From Fratercula arctica (Eukaryota; Chordata; Aves; Charadriiformes; Alcidae): a stretch of DNA of 64,000 nucleotides. The stretch covers positions 79,556,159 to 79,620,158 of the forward strand of contig CANTUZ010000004.1 in assembly GCA_947846985.1 (NCBI GenBank), read 5' to 3'. The translations under genes were made by a program, and so were the position numbers. The notes beneath the pieces were generated by a model. It worked only from the letters and a program-made list of their open reading frames with translations. It had not been told where the DNA came from and ran no database searches. Shown piece after piece: positions 1 through 12,412 of the stretch; within the stretch, counting starts at the first letter, position 1, and every line of letters begins with the position of its first letter.

Positions 1-3000
1 CAAGCTGTACCCGGGGTCTTCTAAAAGAAGTCTGTAAATCTAAGCCTGGCAGTGAAAACACATCATTGATAGTTATGAAATGTGGAGTTAAAATTAATGC
101 CATGGCCCTGGCTCAAAATATTTTTTCAAGTACATGGGATAGCGAAACAGCATTCTGAATTCTGCATCTTTGACATATTTTATTTTCTATTTTTTTCATT
201 TAGAATGATTCTGAAATCCTATTTCATTCATCTAAGCTCACTGACAAAGTCTTTTTTCATTACGTATTTCTTACCTTCTGATAATTTTACATGAAGAAAG
301 TTATTTTCAACTCTCCTGCCATTTTCAAAGATACTCGGCTGCTACCAAGAAACCACAGTCCTCTTTTCCCCTGTCTGCTTCATTTTCACCCAACACATCC
401 TGATCCACAATTTTCCTTTAAAACAAGTGGGCTTGCACACATGGATATGCTCCTGTGCAGTTGATTCTGTGGTGAAAGGTACTGAAACAATTCTCAGTGA
501 AATTGCCTTGAGTTTTTCTAGGCTTTATTGCTATAAAAGAAAGCTTGAAGACATGAACTGGGCAACAAGTGATACAAATGATGTCTGTATAACTGCCCCT
601 GTAAGATGAAACATTATCAGTTCTATTTATAAAGGATCCATTGATGGAAATATCAAGATAACAATAAGTGATAAAGAACAGGAAAGGCAGGATAATACTA
701 AATACATAAAATAAGCAGTATTGTAGTGGATGAACTGGAGTGTCTGAATTGATTGCATAGTCACTTCCCAATATTTTCTTTAAATTAATTATTCTAAGTT
801 GCAATGTTAAGTTTCAAACTTTCCATCAGAGCGATTTACAATTTGAGAGCAGAATTTGAATCCAGCTTTGCTGGATGAATCCCGTAAGAGGTAAACCAAG
901 GAGCACAGAGAATTTATATGCCATAATATTTGAAATACCCATACAGCCTCCTGAAAGCATCATTTTATGTAGGTGGAGCTTTTCTTGTAGTTGTGGCTAA
1001 AAAGGGTATAATTGTCTCCTTTTCCCCCTTTCCCGGCGCCAGAGGACAGCGAGGCAGGTAGCGGGAGCGGAGGCAGAGGTAGCGTGGGACCAGGCTTTGA
1101 GGGAATCGGGAGGGAAGAAGTACTCAGGATAAATGGAGCAATTGTCTCCAAGATGTGAGTCTCAGAAACGGAGTAAAAGAGCCCAGGTACGTTCAGAGGT
1201 AATTGCGTGGAATATCAGAGGTAGGTTTCTCCTAAGTAATCACCTTAGGGAAGAGAACACTTTTACCATTGATAGCAAAAGCGAGGCAGGCTGCAGAGAA
1301 ATGACATGAAGAAGGGGTTTGGGTTTTTCTTTTCCTCTTGTGTTTAATCCAAAGTTTTTTCAGTTTCTATCTGAATTTGCGGTAGCTCACTATGCCTCAC
1401 TGCCTTCCTCACTTACAGTACGATGGGGTTGTTTTTCCACCGCCTTGCAGCGGTACTGGGAACCCCAGTCAGTTTTGAACATCAGCTTCAGAAAGGGGCA
1501 TATCCATGAAAGCACCTGCGTGCCCGATGATGCGGAGGAGGGCCCAGTGGAGTTTCATCCTTTTTCCAAGAAAATCCCACCAAGCACCAAAAGAATCGGG
1601 TGATTCTGAAAAATTTCTGCTACGTACCCTTTCTGGATTAGAGTTTTAGAGTTTAGAGTTTAGAGTCTTAGCCAGGCTTATAATCCAGGCTGCCCCCAGG
1701 GCGGGGGGTTCGAGCAAGATGATCTTTAAGGTCCCTTCCAACACAAACCATTCTATGACTCTATGACAAAGCCAGATGCCAAGTCAAACTGAGCATATCC
1801 TGGCTGTATTCTGCGAGTAAAAGGGAGGAGGAAGAAGGGGGCGGGGGGGGGAACCAACACCAAAAAAAAACAGAAGAAAAAACCCGAAACAATATTGGTT
1901 TTGACTTTGCATAGACACCTCCTGATAAGAATTTTAATACAACATATATGAAGACCAAATTCCTCTCTTATTTGCACTGATAGCTAGAGGAAATGTTCTG
2001 ACTGGCAGGAAGGCAGTTCATGTTCTGATATACAGCTTTTCATTACTACAGTGTTATATAGGTTCAGCATGAATCCCCGAGAGCAAATCCCTAGCATACC
2101 CCAGCACATTGTTCTTTTCACTCCTGATGGCTGAAATCCTAATTGAAATCTTATGTTTATTTATTTATTTTCTAAATCTTTCTTTCCCTCACTCAAACTT
2201 CAAGTGATTTCATTATGATTTCTATCTTTTAATGAGTACTTGACCAGCCCTGAGTCACACCTTGTCCACGCTAATGCAAATACTCTGATGAGTTTTATGG
2301 GCCCAACTATACAAGCAGCAAAGACTCACTTTGGTGTGAGGAGGGGCCTTTGGTTGTAAATTATTCAGGTTCAAATATTAAATATAATGTTTTTTAATTG
2401 GCAGATTGGTTGAACGATACAACTGCAAGGATCCATGTGTATTTCTGAGCAATGAAAGTCATCAGGATATGGCTGGTTTACTGTTGGAGGTGAATCAACA
2501 GCCACAGAGTTCCCTTGACCAAGGAATTGCTGTGAGCCAGCAAGAGAAAGGTTCGGCTGTACCTTTCTACCAATCCCTTCCCTCAAAAAAACCCAAACAA
2601 ACCAATAATAACAACAAGAAAACAGTAATTACACTCCCTATTTTTACCAAATGGGGAAATCAGCTTTTTCCAGCCAATCCACTAAGGCACACCTGGAAAG
2701 CCAACCATTTAGAAATGCATTAGGATGAACCACACCTGAAAAGACACCTGCATTGCCCTTTCTACAAGTAGAAGGAAGCTCCAGACATAAACGATCCCCT
2801 CTGCATCATCGGAGGGAAAATGTTTGGGAATTTTTGCCATGGATTATGGAGTCACACAGAAAATCCTCTGTCTCCTCAAGGCTAAACAGAAGAGGGTCTG
2901 AACCCAAGTTGATCTTCATGATTGATTGCTAAGCAAAAGGAAAAAAATGTCCCTTAATTATATCATTATACTTCTGACTTGCCCAGGAGTTGCAAAATAA

Positions 3001-5250
3001 TAATTAAAAAAAAAAAAACAAACCCAACAGTATTTTAAAGGCTTGTCGTGGTTTTTTTTTTCTGATAGAGAGAGAGAGAAAATAAGAGCTCATGAGAAAG
3101 CCTCTTCTCATATTGCAGTCTTCTGTAACTTCAAAGGTTTGTATAAAGACTGACATTTTTAGTCTTTCATAATCAGAAATTAAAAAAAAGCGATCTTATT
3201 TTCGTTTCATGACCTCCCTGCTGCTATTATAATTAATACATATTATTATACTGATATTCTAAGGCACAGACCTACCAGTTATTAAGCAAATCTAAGTATC
3301 TCAGAGGAACAGGTTATACTGCTGTATGAGTTATTGAGTTACTGGGATCTGTTTGAAACAGCACTACTGGAGAATGTTGAAACAATAATAATGAAGGTCT
3401 TAAATTAATACAGAACCATTTTATTCCCGACTATCACATCTGTGAGTTTCTTCAGTCGTACGTGCACGTGCATATAAACAGATACAGACACCCATATAAA
3501 TGTATTTGGATACAGAAGCTTTTAAATGCAGCACAGAATTCTTCACACGAAACAACCACATCACATCAGAGATAAATCATAATATTTTTAACTTTTTGAA
3601 ATAAGAAAAAAAAAAAAAGTCTTTAAAAGTATGTCTCAACTCACCAACTGCTGTTTTGAAAATCTTGCCCAAGAGATCGAGAAGGGAGCCCAGACACAGA
3701 GCAGTTGATTTCACTTTTCTGGTAATACAGTTAATTTCTGATTCTGCCAGGATAACACACAATGAAGCAGTGAAACTGGGTGACAATTCTGTAGCATTTA
3801 AAGGAAAATTTCTACTACAGTTTACGGAGAAATCACACTATTGTCACACTGATTAGGAGCTTGTTCATCTTTTTATGAAAGCCTAGAATGTCACCAAAAT
3901 GCTGAATGTCTTCTAAAGTAATCTTGATTTTAGAATAGGTATCTTTTTTACATCAGAAAGAACCTTGGGAGCACCTATCTGTATTTAAAAGAATTTTAAT
4001 TACACAGAGCAGCCAACAGTTATATACTGATTTGAGCAATTCTCTTGCTATTAATTAGTATTTTAAAACCGCAGTAATAGCATGAAATGTAATAATTTTT
4101 GTACCAAACACAGTATTTGACTTGTGCACTTACTTATACTGAGATCTGTAAAGATAAGATAGGAAGTAAATTGAGGCAAAGTTCAGTTGCTATGCCTCGC
4201 TGCCTAAAAACCACAGAAAAAGAAAGGTAACATTGTCAGCGTTTTCTGACTTTAACTCGGTTGGGAGGCATCCGTGGTAAGTTTCAACCGCTGAGATGCA
4301 TTTGATGAAAATCTTAAAAGCAATTGAGTAGTCTAAACTGTTGACTTTTATGAATTTGTATTGCGAATTACTCTTTGAAGGCTCTTTACCTGGGAGGCTT
4401 TGAACTGCCATTGTTGTGCTAAGCTTCCTGTATTTGGAGATAACAAAAATTAACTTTTCAAAGATTCAGTAGTCTGGAAACTGGGAAGTTATTTGAAAGG
4501 TTTAGTTCCAAGAGTACAGCAACGCCCCGAACCCTTAATTATTGGAGACAATCTTTAATGCTTATCATCCAAATAAGAACAGGTCTATTCATTTACTTTT
4601 TTTTTAAACAGATAAACTGAGCTCTTTCACTTGTGGATTAGTTGGACATTTGTTTTCACAGAATTTTATGGATGATTTGATATTGCCTTTGAAAGGTGGT
4701 GGGGCACTGCTGTATTTACTTCATTTTCTTTTTATCCCTGTAGATTTTTTCACATAGTCATTAGGAGCACAAAAGTAGCTTCACAGTGAGTTTATCCTTT
4801 TCATTCTGTAAGGCATTCCTTAATGGTAAGAGATATAATTTTTTTTTTCTAAACATGAAGGCCCTGATCCTGCATGGCAATGAGTGCTTTCAGCTCCCTT
4901 CGAAGCTAACAGGCAGCAAGTCTGTTTGGTGTGCGGCAGAAGATACCCAGCAGGATGCAAATCTGGACTCAGAGTGATTTCAAAAGACAGTATGTGCTTT
5001 GAGTCCCACTCAAACCATATTTCTGCACAAGAAATTTATTTTGACAAGACTGAAAGACAAATCAGGCATTCGCCTTCTGTCCTGTGGCATATGAAACCAT
5101 AGACTTAATAAACTCAGAAGACACGTTGTTGATTGCAGCAAGATGGCCACCACACTGCTAGCCCCTCCAATCTACTGAGTAAGAAGCCATTAATTGCAGC
5201 AATGGGATGTGGGGGAATAAACCTTAGTGCTACCACAAGCTTGCCTGAAC
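1..5250. other. Intergenic DNA, no gene recognised
   Basis: This is AT-rich, CpG-poor DNA upstream of AGA with many short open frames but no recognisable protein family, splice pattern or codon bias. It holds only a short CR1 tail (listed separately), a few A/T runs such as the one near 3,005, and a short GA repeat near 3,067. I see nothing that supports a gene. Confidence 0.6.
1700..1767 (+). mobile_element. CR1 3' tail fragment
   Basis: A short sense-strand CR1 3' end. The GGTCCCTTCCAAC block is followed by ATTCTATGA and CTCTATGAC octamer-like units. Only the last 70 or so bases are recognisable, as expected for strong 5' truncation. The GAGTTTAGAGTTTAGAGT short tandem repeat near 1,640-1,665 lies just upstream and is not obviously part of CR1. 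Confidence 0.8.
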
Positions 5251-5765
5251 TCAGAATCAGAGAATCATAGAATGGTTTGAGTGGGAAGGGACCTTGAAGA
5301 TCATCCAGTGCCACCCCCTGCCCTGGGCAGGGACACCTCCCACCAGCCCAGGTTGCTCCAAGCCCCGTCCAACCTGGCCTTGAACCCCTCCAGGGATGGG
5401 GCAGCCACAGCTTCTCTGGGCAACCTGGGCCAGGGGCTCACCCCCCTCACAGCAAACAATTTCTTCCTCATATCCATTCTAAATCTACCTTCTTCCAGTT
5501 TGAAGCCATTACACTTCGTCCTATCACTACATGCCCTTGTAAAAAGTCCCTCCCCAGATTTCTTGTAGGTGCCCTTCAGATACTGAAAAGCTGCTCTAAG
5601 GTCTCCCTGGAGCCTTCTCCAGGCTGAACACCCCCAACCCTCTCAGTCTGTCCTCACAGCAGAGGGGCTCCAGCCCTTGGACCATCTTCACGGCCTCCTC
5701 TGGATTCGCTCCAACAGGTCCATGCCCTTCTTCTGTTGGGGGCCCCAGAGCTAAACACAATACAC
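5251..5765 (-). mobile_element. CR1 retrotransposon fragment, antisense
   Basis: The left edge reads AGAATCATAGAATGGTTTGA and then GGGAAGGGACCTT, the reverse complement of the CR1 3' tail. About 500 bp of CR1 3' sequence follows (GGGCAGGGACACCTCCCACC, CTCCAGGGATGGGGCAGCC). The element is therefore on the - strand and 5'-truncated near 5,765, where a second CR1 piece in the opposite orientation begins. Its frame is degraded, with no intact reverse transcriptase frame. Confidence 0.95.
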
Positions 5766-5915
5766 CATCCCTGGAGGTATTTAAAAGACGGGTAGACATA
5801 GTGCTTAGAGATATGGTTTAGTGATGGTTTTTGTCAGAATTAGGTTGATGTTTGGACTCCATGATCTGAAAGGTCCCTTCCAACCGAGGCAATTCTAGGA
5901 TTCTATAATTCTATA
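5766..5915 (+). mobile_element. CR1 3' end fragment, sense
   Basis: This starts at CATCCCTGGAGGTATTTAAA and ends with GGTCCCTTCCAACC plus three ATTCTA-type units. It is the last ~150 bp of a CR1 on the + strand. The text before the tail (TTAGGTTGATG, GGACTCCATGATCTGAAAGG) belongs to a different CR1 subfamily from the antisense piece immediately to the left. The pair is therefore two separate insertions and not one folded-back element. Confidence 0.9.
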
Positions 5916-6824
5916 AGAAACGCAATTATTTCTGACATCTGAAATACAGATGTTTGAGATTTCTCCTTTCTTTCAGCATCCAGTACAAAGTTTGTAAAGA
6001 ATATGTACTTTTTCTGGATTTTGTTGTTATGATTAGGGCTTTTCATACAGTACATCATAGGAATCTTTGATTGTCAGGTTTGCATAATAGAGGGCACATA
6101 GGTTGCAAGCAGCCATCTACAAACTCAGACAGCTAGCAGACAAGCCAAAGTATATCATTCAAATCCAGGATGCAACTTTTTGCCATGAAACATCAACATG
6201 GTATAAAGATAGGGTTGTCTCAGGAAAAAAATAAATAAATAACTTGCAAGATACTTGTTTTAAAAAGATAAACTACCAAAAATGGGCTCTAACTTTTCTA
6301 AGACAAACGAGCAGTTTGAAGCTGCACAAAGGATTCTAGGGGGGGAAGGGGAAGAAAAAAAAAAAAAGGTTACTGAGAATTATTTTCTTTACAGATACTC
6401 TGAAGTCCGCAAATGTGAAAGAAAGGTTTTGGTTAGTCGGAGCCCACCTGCATTGCTGAGAAGGCTCTCAGCAGCCATAATACAAATCTGTTCTCAGGTC
6501 ACTAAGGGAGTCAGCAGAGCAGAGCTGAAAACTACTGTTAAACATCAGAACACCTCCAGTTAACATCCAGTTTGAGTAAGATAACATTTGTAATCTCTAA
6601 TACTTTTCTAACTCACCTAACCTACAGAGACAGTGTATAACACACACCAAGAAGGACAGAAGTCCACAAAGCAGTGGGAAATGAGTGGAAATCCTCTCCT
6701 CCCTAACTGACAGACCTAATGCCAGGTGCCCTTGCCCTTTATCCAGCTCTTCAAGCACATATGCATGGTCTGGGAGGTGAGGAATGGACAGAGTGTAGCA
6801 TCCCTACTGATTTCCAGAGTTGTT
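5916..6824. other. Intergenic DNA between CR1 insertions
   Basis: No recognisable coding or RNA feature. A G/A-rich run lies near 6,340-6,368. Confidence 0.55.
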
Positions 6825-7628
6825 GAATCATAGAATCATAGAACTGCATAGGTTGGAAGGGACCTTTCAGATCATCGAGTCCAACCATCAGCCTAACTCT
6901 GACAAAAACCATCACCAAACCTTGTCCCTCAGCACCACGTCTGCCCATCTTTTAAATCCCTCCAGGGATGGTGACTCCACCACTGCCCTGGGCAGCCTCT
7001 TCCAATGCTTCACAACCCTTTCCATGAAGGTCTTCCCAATATCCATCCCAAACCTCCCCTGGCACAACTTGAGGCCGTTTCCTCTTGTCCTATCACCTGT
7101 TCCTTGGGAGAAGAGCCCGACCCCCCCTGGCTGCCCCCTCCTTTCAGGGAGCTGCAGAGAGCGAGAAGGTCTCCCCTCAGCCTCCTTTTCTCCAGGCTGA
7201 ACACCCCCAGCTCCCTCAGCTGCTCCTCACAAGGCTTGTGCTCCAGACCCCTCACCAGCTCCGTTGCCCTTTTCTGGACCAACTCCAGCACCTCAATGTC
7301 TTTCTTGTGGTGAGGGGCCCAAAACTGTCCACAGCACTCAAGCTGAGGCCTCACCAGTGCCCAGTACAGGGGGATGATCACTTCCCTAGTCCTACTCACC
7401 ACACTGTTCCTGACACAGGCCAGAATGCTGTTGGCCTTCTTGGCCACCTGGGCACACTGCTGGCTCATAGTCAGCCAGCTGTCTACCAGCACACCCAGGT
7501 CCCGTTCCACCAGGCAGCTTTCCAGGTACTCTTCCCCAAGCCTGTAACACTGCATGGGGTTGGTGTGACCCAAGTGCAGGAGCGAACACTTGGCCTTGTT
7601 GAACCTCTTATTGATGAGAGGAAATAAG
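6825..7628 (-). mobile_element. CR1 retrotransposon, ~0.8 kb, antisense
   Basis: The 3' tail is at the left (GAATCATAGAATCATAGAAC, then GGTTGGAAGGGACC). The body runs to about 7,628, where similarity to the CR1 reverse transcriptase frame stops. This is the longest CR1 copy in the window and the only one that keeps a long open ORF2 segment (listed separately). No target-site duplication was obvious. Confidence 0.95.
7010..7600 (-). pseudogene. CR1 ORF2 C-terminal (reverse transcriptase) remnant
   Basis: An open frame of just under 200 codons on the - strand carries the downstream part of the CR1 pol protein. Visible motifs in order are [68 protein letters not shown] and [18 protein letters not shown]. 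This is the thumb and C-terminal part of the non-LTR reverse transcriptase. The endonuclease and the catalytic palm motif lie in the missing 5' part, so it cannot be active. The last ~50 residues leave the usual CR1 frame and look shifted. No promoter or start codon belongs to it; it is an open remnant of a dead copy. Confidence 0.85.
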
Positions 7629-10110
7629 GTCATCTGAGTTTCCCTTTCCTTTTCCCATGACTTTCCCCACGGCTATTTCCCCAAACAGCTATTCTAACTA
7701 CTGTCTCACCTTGTAATTATGTCTTAACCATAAGGGAAAGAAGTGTGAAAGATGTTTAGCACACAAAGACTTAGGAAATTAGCTAGGTTTTACCATCCCT
7801 TTAAACTAAAAGGTAAAAATCCAGGTCATGATTCTGATCCATGATCGTGGGATGCCGGCACACCTTCACCTCGGGACTCCCACAGCCTCCCTGACCAGGG
7901 CGTTTCTCTATTCACTGTGGCATTACACTACGCAAAGTACACTTGCAGGAGGAAAAGCTGGAACAGATGAAACTAGAGTGTCTAAAACCCATTCAAAATC
8001 CACACACCAACCAGACAGAAATATATTCAGGCAACGCCGCAAGAGTAAAAGAAATATGAAGGGGGTATTTTTCTTTTCCTCCACACAGCTGCAAAATACT
8101 GACTGGCAGGGATCAATATCAATTCGCTGGATGAAACGTTGGATTCGCTAAACCCAGGAAGATGAAAATGACAATGATAAGAGTGAAAATATGCTTCAAA
8201 AAGCTACTGGAGCACTATTGTTCTTTTCCGTTGAAGACAATTGCCCTTTGTTCATCAAATGTCAATCTAACTCGCTACAGCTTTCATAATAAGGACTCAT
8301 GAGTAGGTGTAAATGAAAGAAGAGTCTCTGTTATTTAAATTAAAATCCTCTTGCAATTCCTCGGTATGTAAATTACAGATTATGTTATACACTGACAGAT
8401 AGGTATAAATAGATCTGGCAGAACCTAAGGGGACCTTTTGAATTGTTCTAAGTAATACGCACCACGTCTGAATCTGGCCTTGAGTACAGACACAGAGGCA
8501 AACACAGAAAGGGAAATTTAACTGCTGGAGAAACTTTGAATGTGCAGAAACGAACAGGCACAGCAAGGAAGATGATACATCCTCCCTCACACTCAGGGTC
8601 AAACAAGAATATCAGTAAAGAAAGACATTACACTTTCTGTGGAAAAGAAAGTTTCACCAAACTGCTTAAGATCCAACAGGACTGTTAGCAGCAAAATGCC
8701 TCCAAATGACAGCAAGACCTGACACCTTGCGAAATCCAGCCCTGCTTAGTACCACTGGAGATGTAAAGCATGAGAATCTGTGGAGGGGACATGACACAGG
8801 AAACCTTTAAGTCTATAACAGTGATAAGGATTTTTTTATCATAAAAACCACAGAAGTATAAGCTTGTTAGTCTTGGGGGGGACAATGTATGGCCCAGCCT
8901 TTTAAGACATCCTTGTTTCTTAACTGAGAAACCGAACGCTTTAGACTTGGGAGCCGCAAACTTCAGCGGGTCTGTTAATAACAGGATGTTGAATACTCTG
9001 GCCTTTCTTCACCTACTGCAGATGACATTCACTGTGGTGGAGAATAACATCTGCTATGTTGTCACAACCATCACAACTGCGACTGACAAGAAGAAACTAG
9101 AGGGTGGGCTAAAGAAAAAGGGCACGTATCATCCTGGCTTTGAAAGGAATATTATATATGTGTGCAATAAGACACCTATATTGAAAGCTAAATGCTAGAA
9201 AATAACAGAGAAGTAATATACAGTATCCTGACTGTGAGCAAGGGTGACAAAATGATAAAGCACTTTAGGGACGAATCCATAAGGTTATTTAGGTGTCAAG
9301 GTGCCTACATTCATTAATTTCAATGGAAAATAAGATACTAAGCAGGATTTAAGAAACTAGAAACCAGTGTGGATACAGGACTTTTTTTCTTTTTTTGATC
9401 ATGCCTTTTTTAATGGAGCCTAAATGTGCAAATTATGTTTTCCACTAATCACATTTAGTATTACATACATTATATTTCAAACTGCAGGCTCAGTAGTTAA
9501 GATGCAAATATATACGTAGCATGAGCAGCATATAATGGTCAAACGAGGGAAGGACAGGGACAGAAAAAAGATGGAACTACAGCAGCCAATAAACCTGAGT
9601 CATATTTTTTAAAGTAAAACCATTATTACAAGCTCTTTTAGATAAAAAGGTCTTGCTGGCACAGCAAATTCTGTAGGCATTTGTGTAACGTACACAATCA
9701 GTATAAACAAATTGGTTTGTACCCTATTCCAAAATATAGAAGGAAGGAAGAGCACAACTGCAAGACTAAGGATGTCTTTCCTATCCTACCTGTGATGAAC
9801 AAAAAGTGTAGGTAAGGTGGGTGCATCCTTTTGACAGAGAGCAACATCTGCACTAGAAACACTTCTGTTATCCGGTTAAATTCCTTTGTATAAAAATCTT
9901 CTCATGACTCTTAAAAAATCAGAAATGCCAACACCATTGCTGGCATTTGAAAAGCCCTCTGGTAAAGTACAGGAATGCTTTGACTCTGAAACAGTTTAAA
10001 AAAAAAAAAAAAAAAAAGGAAGCCTTAGAATGTTCTATTAAATATATCCTGACACAAACAGAGATGCTGGTGACAGAAAGAAAAGTTAAGCAACACACCA
10101 CAGCCCTGAC
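7629..10110. other. Intergenic DNA, nothing recognised
   Basis: AT-rich, CpG-poor sequence with no family match and no convincing splice-site chain. It ends near a 20-base A run at about 9,998-10,017. Confidence 0.55.
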
Positions 10111-10119
10111 CTCAAGTCA

Positions 10120-10590
10120 ATGACAAGGCTGACACTCCAAATCTGTTCTGGCAAAGTGCATTCCACAGCGGCATGAAGAAGCCGATGGGACGCAGCGATT
10201 TATAATTCTCACTCTGAACAAATGAAAGCCCAACATTTTTACACTTGAGTAAAATTGGGCCTGGCTGATGGGGAACCAAAAACTCATTTGGATACATGTG
10301 GTGTTTTAAAACACATCACCAGGATCTTCAGATCGATCCAGTACCTAACGGCAGGCAGCACCGAGACCTCAGAACAGAGACTTACGATGACCAGCTATTG
10401 TGCACGCTTAAAATCTCAGTGGTTGCGTTATTGTAGGAGTTCGTGTTTTTTGAAAGGAGGACTGAGTGAGACCTGCAAGTAGGGAATTACAGTAATCCAG
10501 ACAAGATGTCACAGAAGCATGAATTAACGTTTCAGTATCTCGATGCAACAATGCTCTCAAACTTGTTATATTTCTAGGTTGATAATAGGA
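10120..10590 (-). mobile_element. Ancient L2/Rex-like LINE reverse transcriptase remnant
   Basis: On the - strand the frame ending near 10,408 reads RDTETLIHASVTSCLDYCNS followed by LLAGL, a signature of the L2/Rex/CR1-L3 group of non-LTR reverse transcriptases (usual form: T-x-x-IHAxVTSxLDYCNSLLxGL). Further downstream, in another frame, comes YWIDLKILVMCFKTPH, matching the family's I-x-F/L-KIL-x-x-x-FK-A-L segment, and then a weak PLWNALC that recalls the LWNSLP block. The frame changes show an old, decayed copy. It is clearly distinct from the younger CR1 copies nearby. The exact family name is uncertain. Confidence 0.75.
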
Positions 10591-11814
10591 GTTTTGTTCC
10601 CCCTGAATGTATATGATCCCCAAAGAAAAGCCCTCAATTAAAGTTTACCTCCACATTCTGCACAGATGACAACCAAGGAGTATTTATGTGCGGTACAGTG
10701 AAGGAACAAATCTTCAGACACAGTGTTAACAGCATTATTAAGCACAGTGGTCTCATCTTTTTCATGTTTAAAGCAATTTTGGGGCAGTCAGAAGTACACT
10801 TCGTAAGAAATGGGGATCAGATGCTCCTATTGAGTTTGTAGCAAAATAATGCAAGTTGTCTTTCCAACAGCTGTGCAAGCTTTTTCCACTACTCTTCTCA
10901 CCTTCCCCTGGATCTTATTATCCCCTTTTGTCTACGATGCTTAATCAGAGATGCAGCAGTTTCAACTGCTATATGACCTGAGAGATGACTTCTTTATCAC
11001 CTCTGCGCTTCTATAATATAAGTGATGGATAAATTATAAAAGAAAGCCTAGACTGTGACCTGAGCTAATAATTTTTGTGGGCTAAGTCCTGGCATTGTAA
11101 GTCTTGCTTGGTCAGGCAAAAACCACACAGGAGTGAGTAACAACTTTATCAGAGTCAAGCCTGAATAAAAGCAGAGAAGGGGCCTCAAGATTTGGCCCTT
11201 TTTGACCTTCTACTTAGAATTTCTTGCAATAAATGTTTTCAAAAGCATTCAGAAGAATGAAAGTCCTCTCTATGTTATATTATAAAACACTATGGTTCTT
11301 TACCTACATTAATGGGGTATTTTCAAATAAATTTCCAAATAAATCCAATATGCTACACAAACAGCACTTCAAGTTTGCCAATGAAACAATCAAAACCTTT
11401 AGCTTCACAAATTACTTTGGTTAGAAGAGACAGTGTTAACACCCTTAATGCATCTTCTCATTTTATAAGGGCTATGCTTTGCAAATAAGCTTGGTGGGGC
11501 TTACAGTATCAAAAAAATCCCACATATTCAGAGTTACAGTCACCAGTCAACAGGCTTCACTGACAAAGCTAAAAATGAGCACACCCTTTTCATTACTCTT
11601 CATCAGAATGCTCCAGGAAAAAGGGCTGAGGGTGCTCTCTCCCAGGAAAGCTTCAGCCCCGGTGTCCAGGCGTGACACTCAAAGCCCGTTGTTGGGACCA
11701 GGTCTCCGAATCACCTTTCAGACTACGGGGGGTTGCTGTCTGGGAGTGTGGGAGACACTATGGGATGCAGGGAAGAACATTTTGGAAAGCAGCTTTGCAG
11801 GAAAAGACAGTTCC
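10591..11814. other. Intergenic DNA, nothing recognised
   Basis: No gene, RNA or repeat recognised apart from simple A/T-rich stretches. Confidence 0.5.
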
Positions 11815-12412
11815 AGCTGAACTTGAGCAAGCAATGTGCCCTCACAGCAAAGGTGGCCAACAGCAGAGTCTGGTCTCCAGCATTAGGAAGGAGTGAGGCC
11901 AGTAGGTCAAGGGAGATGATCCTTCACCTCTAGTCAGCACTGGGGAGGTCACACCTGGAGTGCTGGGTCCAATTTGGGGCTCCCCGGTGCAAGAGAGACA
12001 TGGACATACTGGAGTCCAGTGAAGGGCCACAAAGATGATGAAGGGACTGGAGCATCTCTCCTATGAGGAAAGGGTGAGAGAGCTGGGACTGTCCAGCCTG
12101 GAGAAGAGAAGGCTCAGGGAAGATCTCATCAATGTGTATGAATATCTAAAGGGAAGGTGCAAAGAGGACAGAGCCAGGCTCTTTTCAGTGGTGCCCAGTG
12201 ACAGGACAAGGGGCAGTCGGTACAGACTGAAACACTTCTACACTCTGAGGGTGATCAAGCACTGGCACAGGTTGCCCAGAAAGGTTGTGGAGTCTCCTTC
12301 TCTGGAGACATTCAAAAGCTGTATGGACGTGGTCCTGAGCAACTGGCTCTAGGTGGCCCTGCTCAATCATGGGTGTTGGACCTCCAGATGTTCCTTCCAA
12401 CCTCAAGCATCC
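11815..12412 (+). mobile_element. CR1 retrotransposon fragment, sense (older subfamily)
   Basis: Sense CR1 of ~600 bp. The frame 12,035-12,352 reads [42 protein letters not shown] and [16 protein letters not shown] before a stop. This is the usual C-terminus of CR1 ORF2. Upstream, from ~11,815, QCALTAKVANS recalls the QCALAAKKAN block but is frame-damaged. The tail (TTCCTTCCAACCTC) lacks a clear octamer array, which fits an older subfamily. Confidence 0.9.

Noticed and set aside
7085..7627. 180-codon + strand frame opposite the CR1 reverse transcriptase
   Set aside because: Pro/Ser/Leu-rich antisense shadow of CR1, seen likewise at the other CR1 copies.
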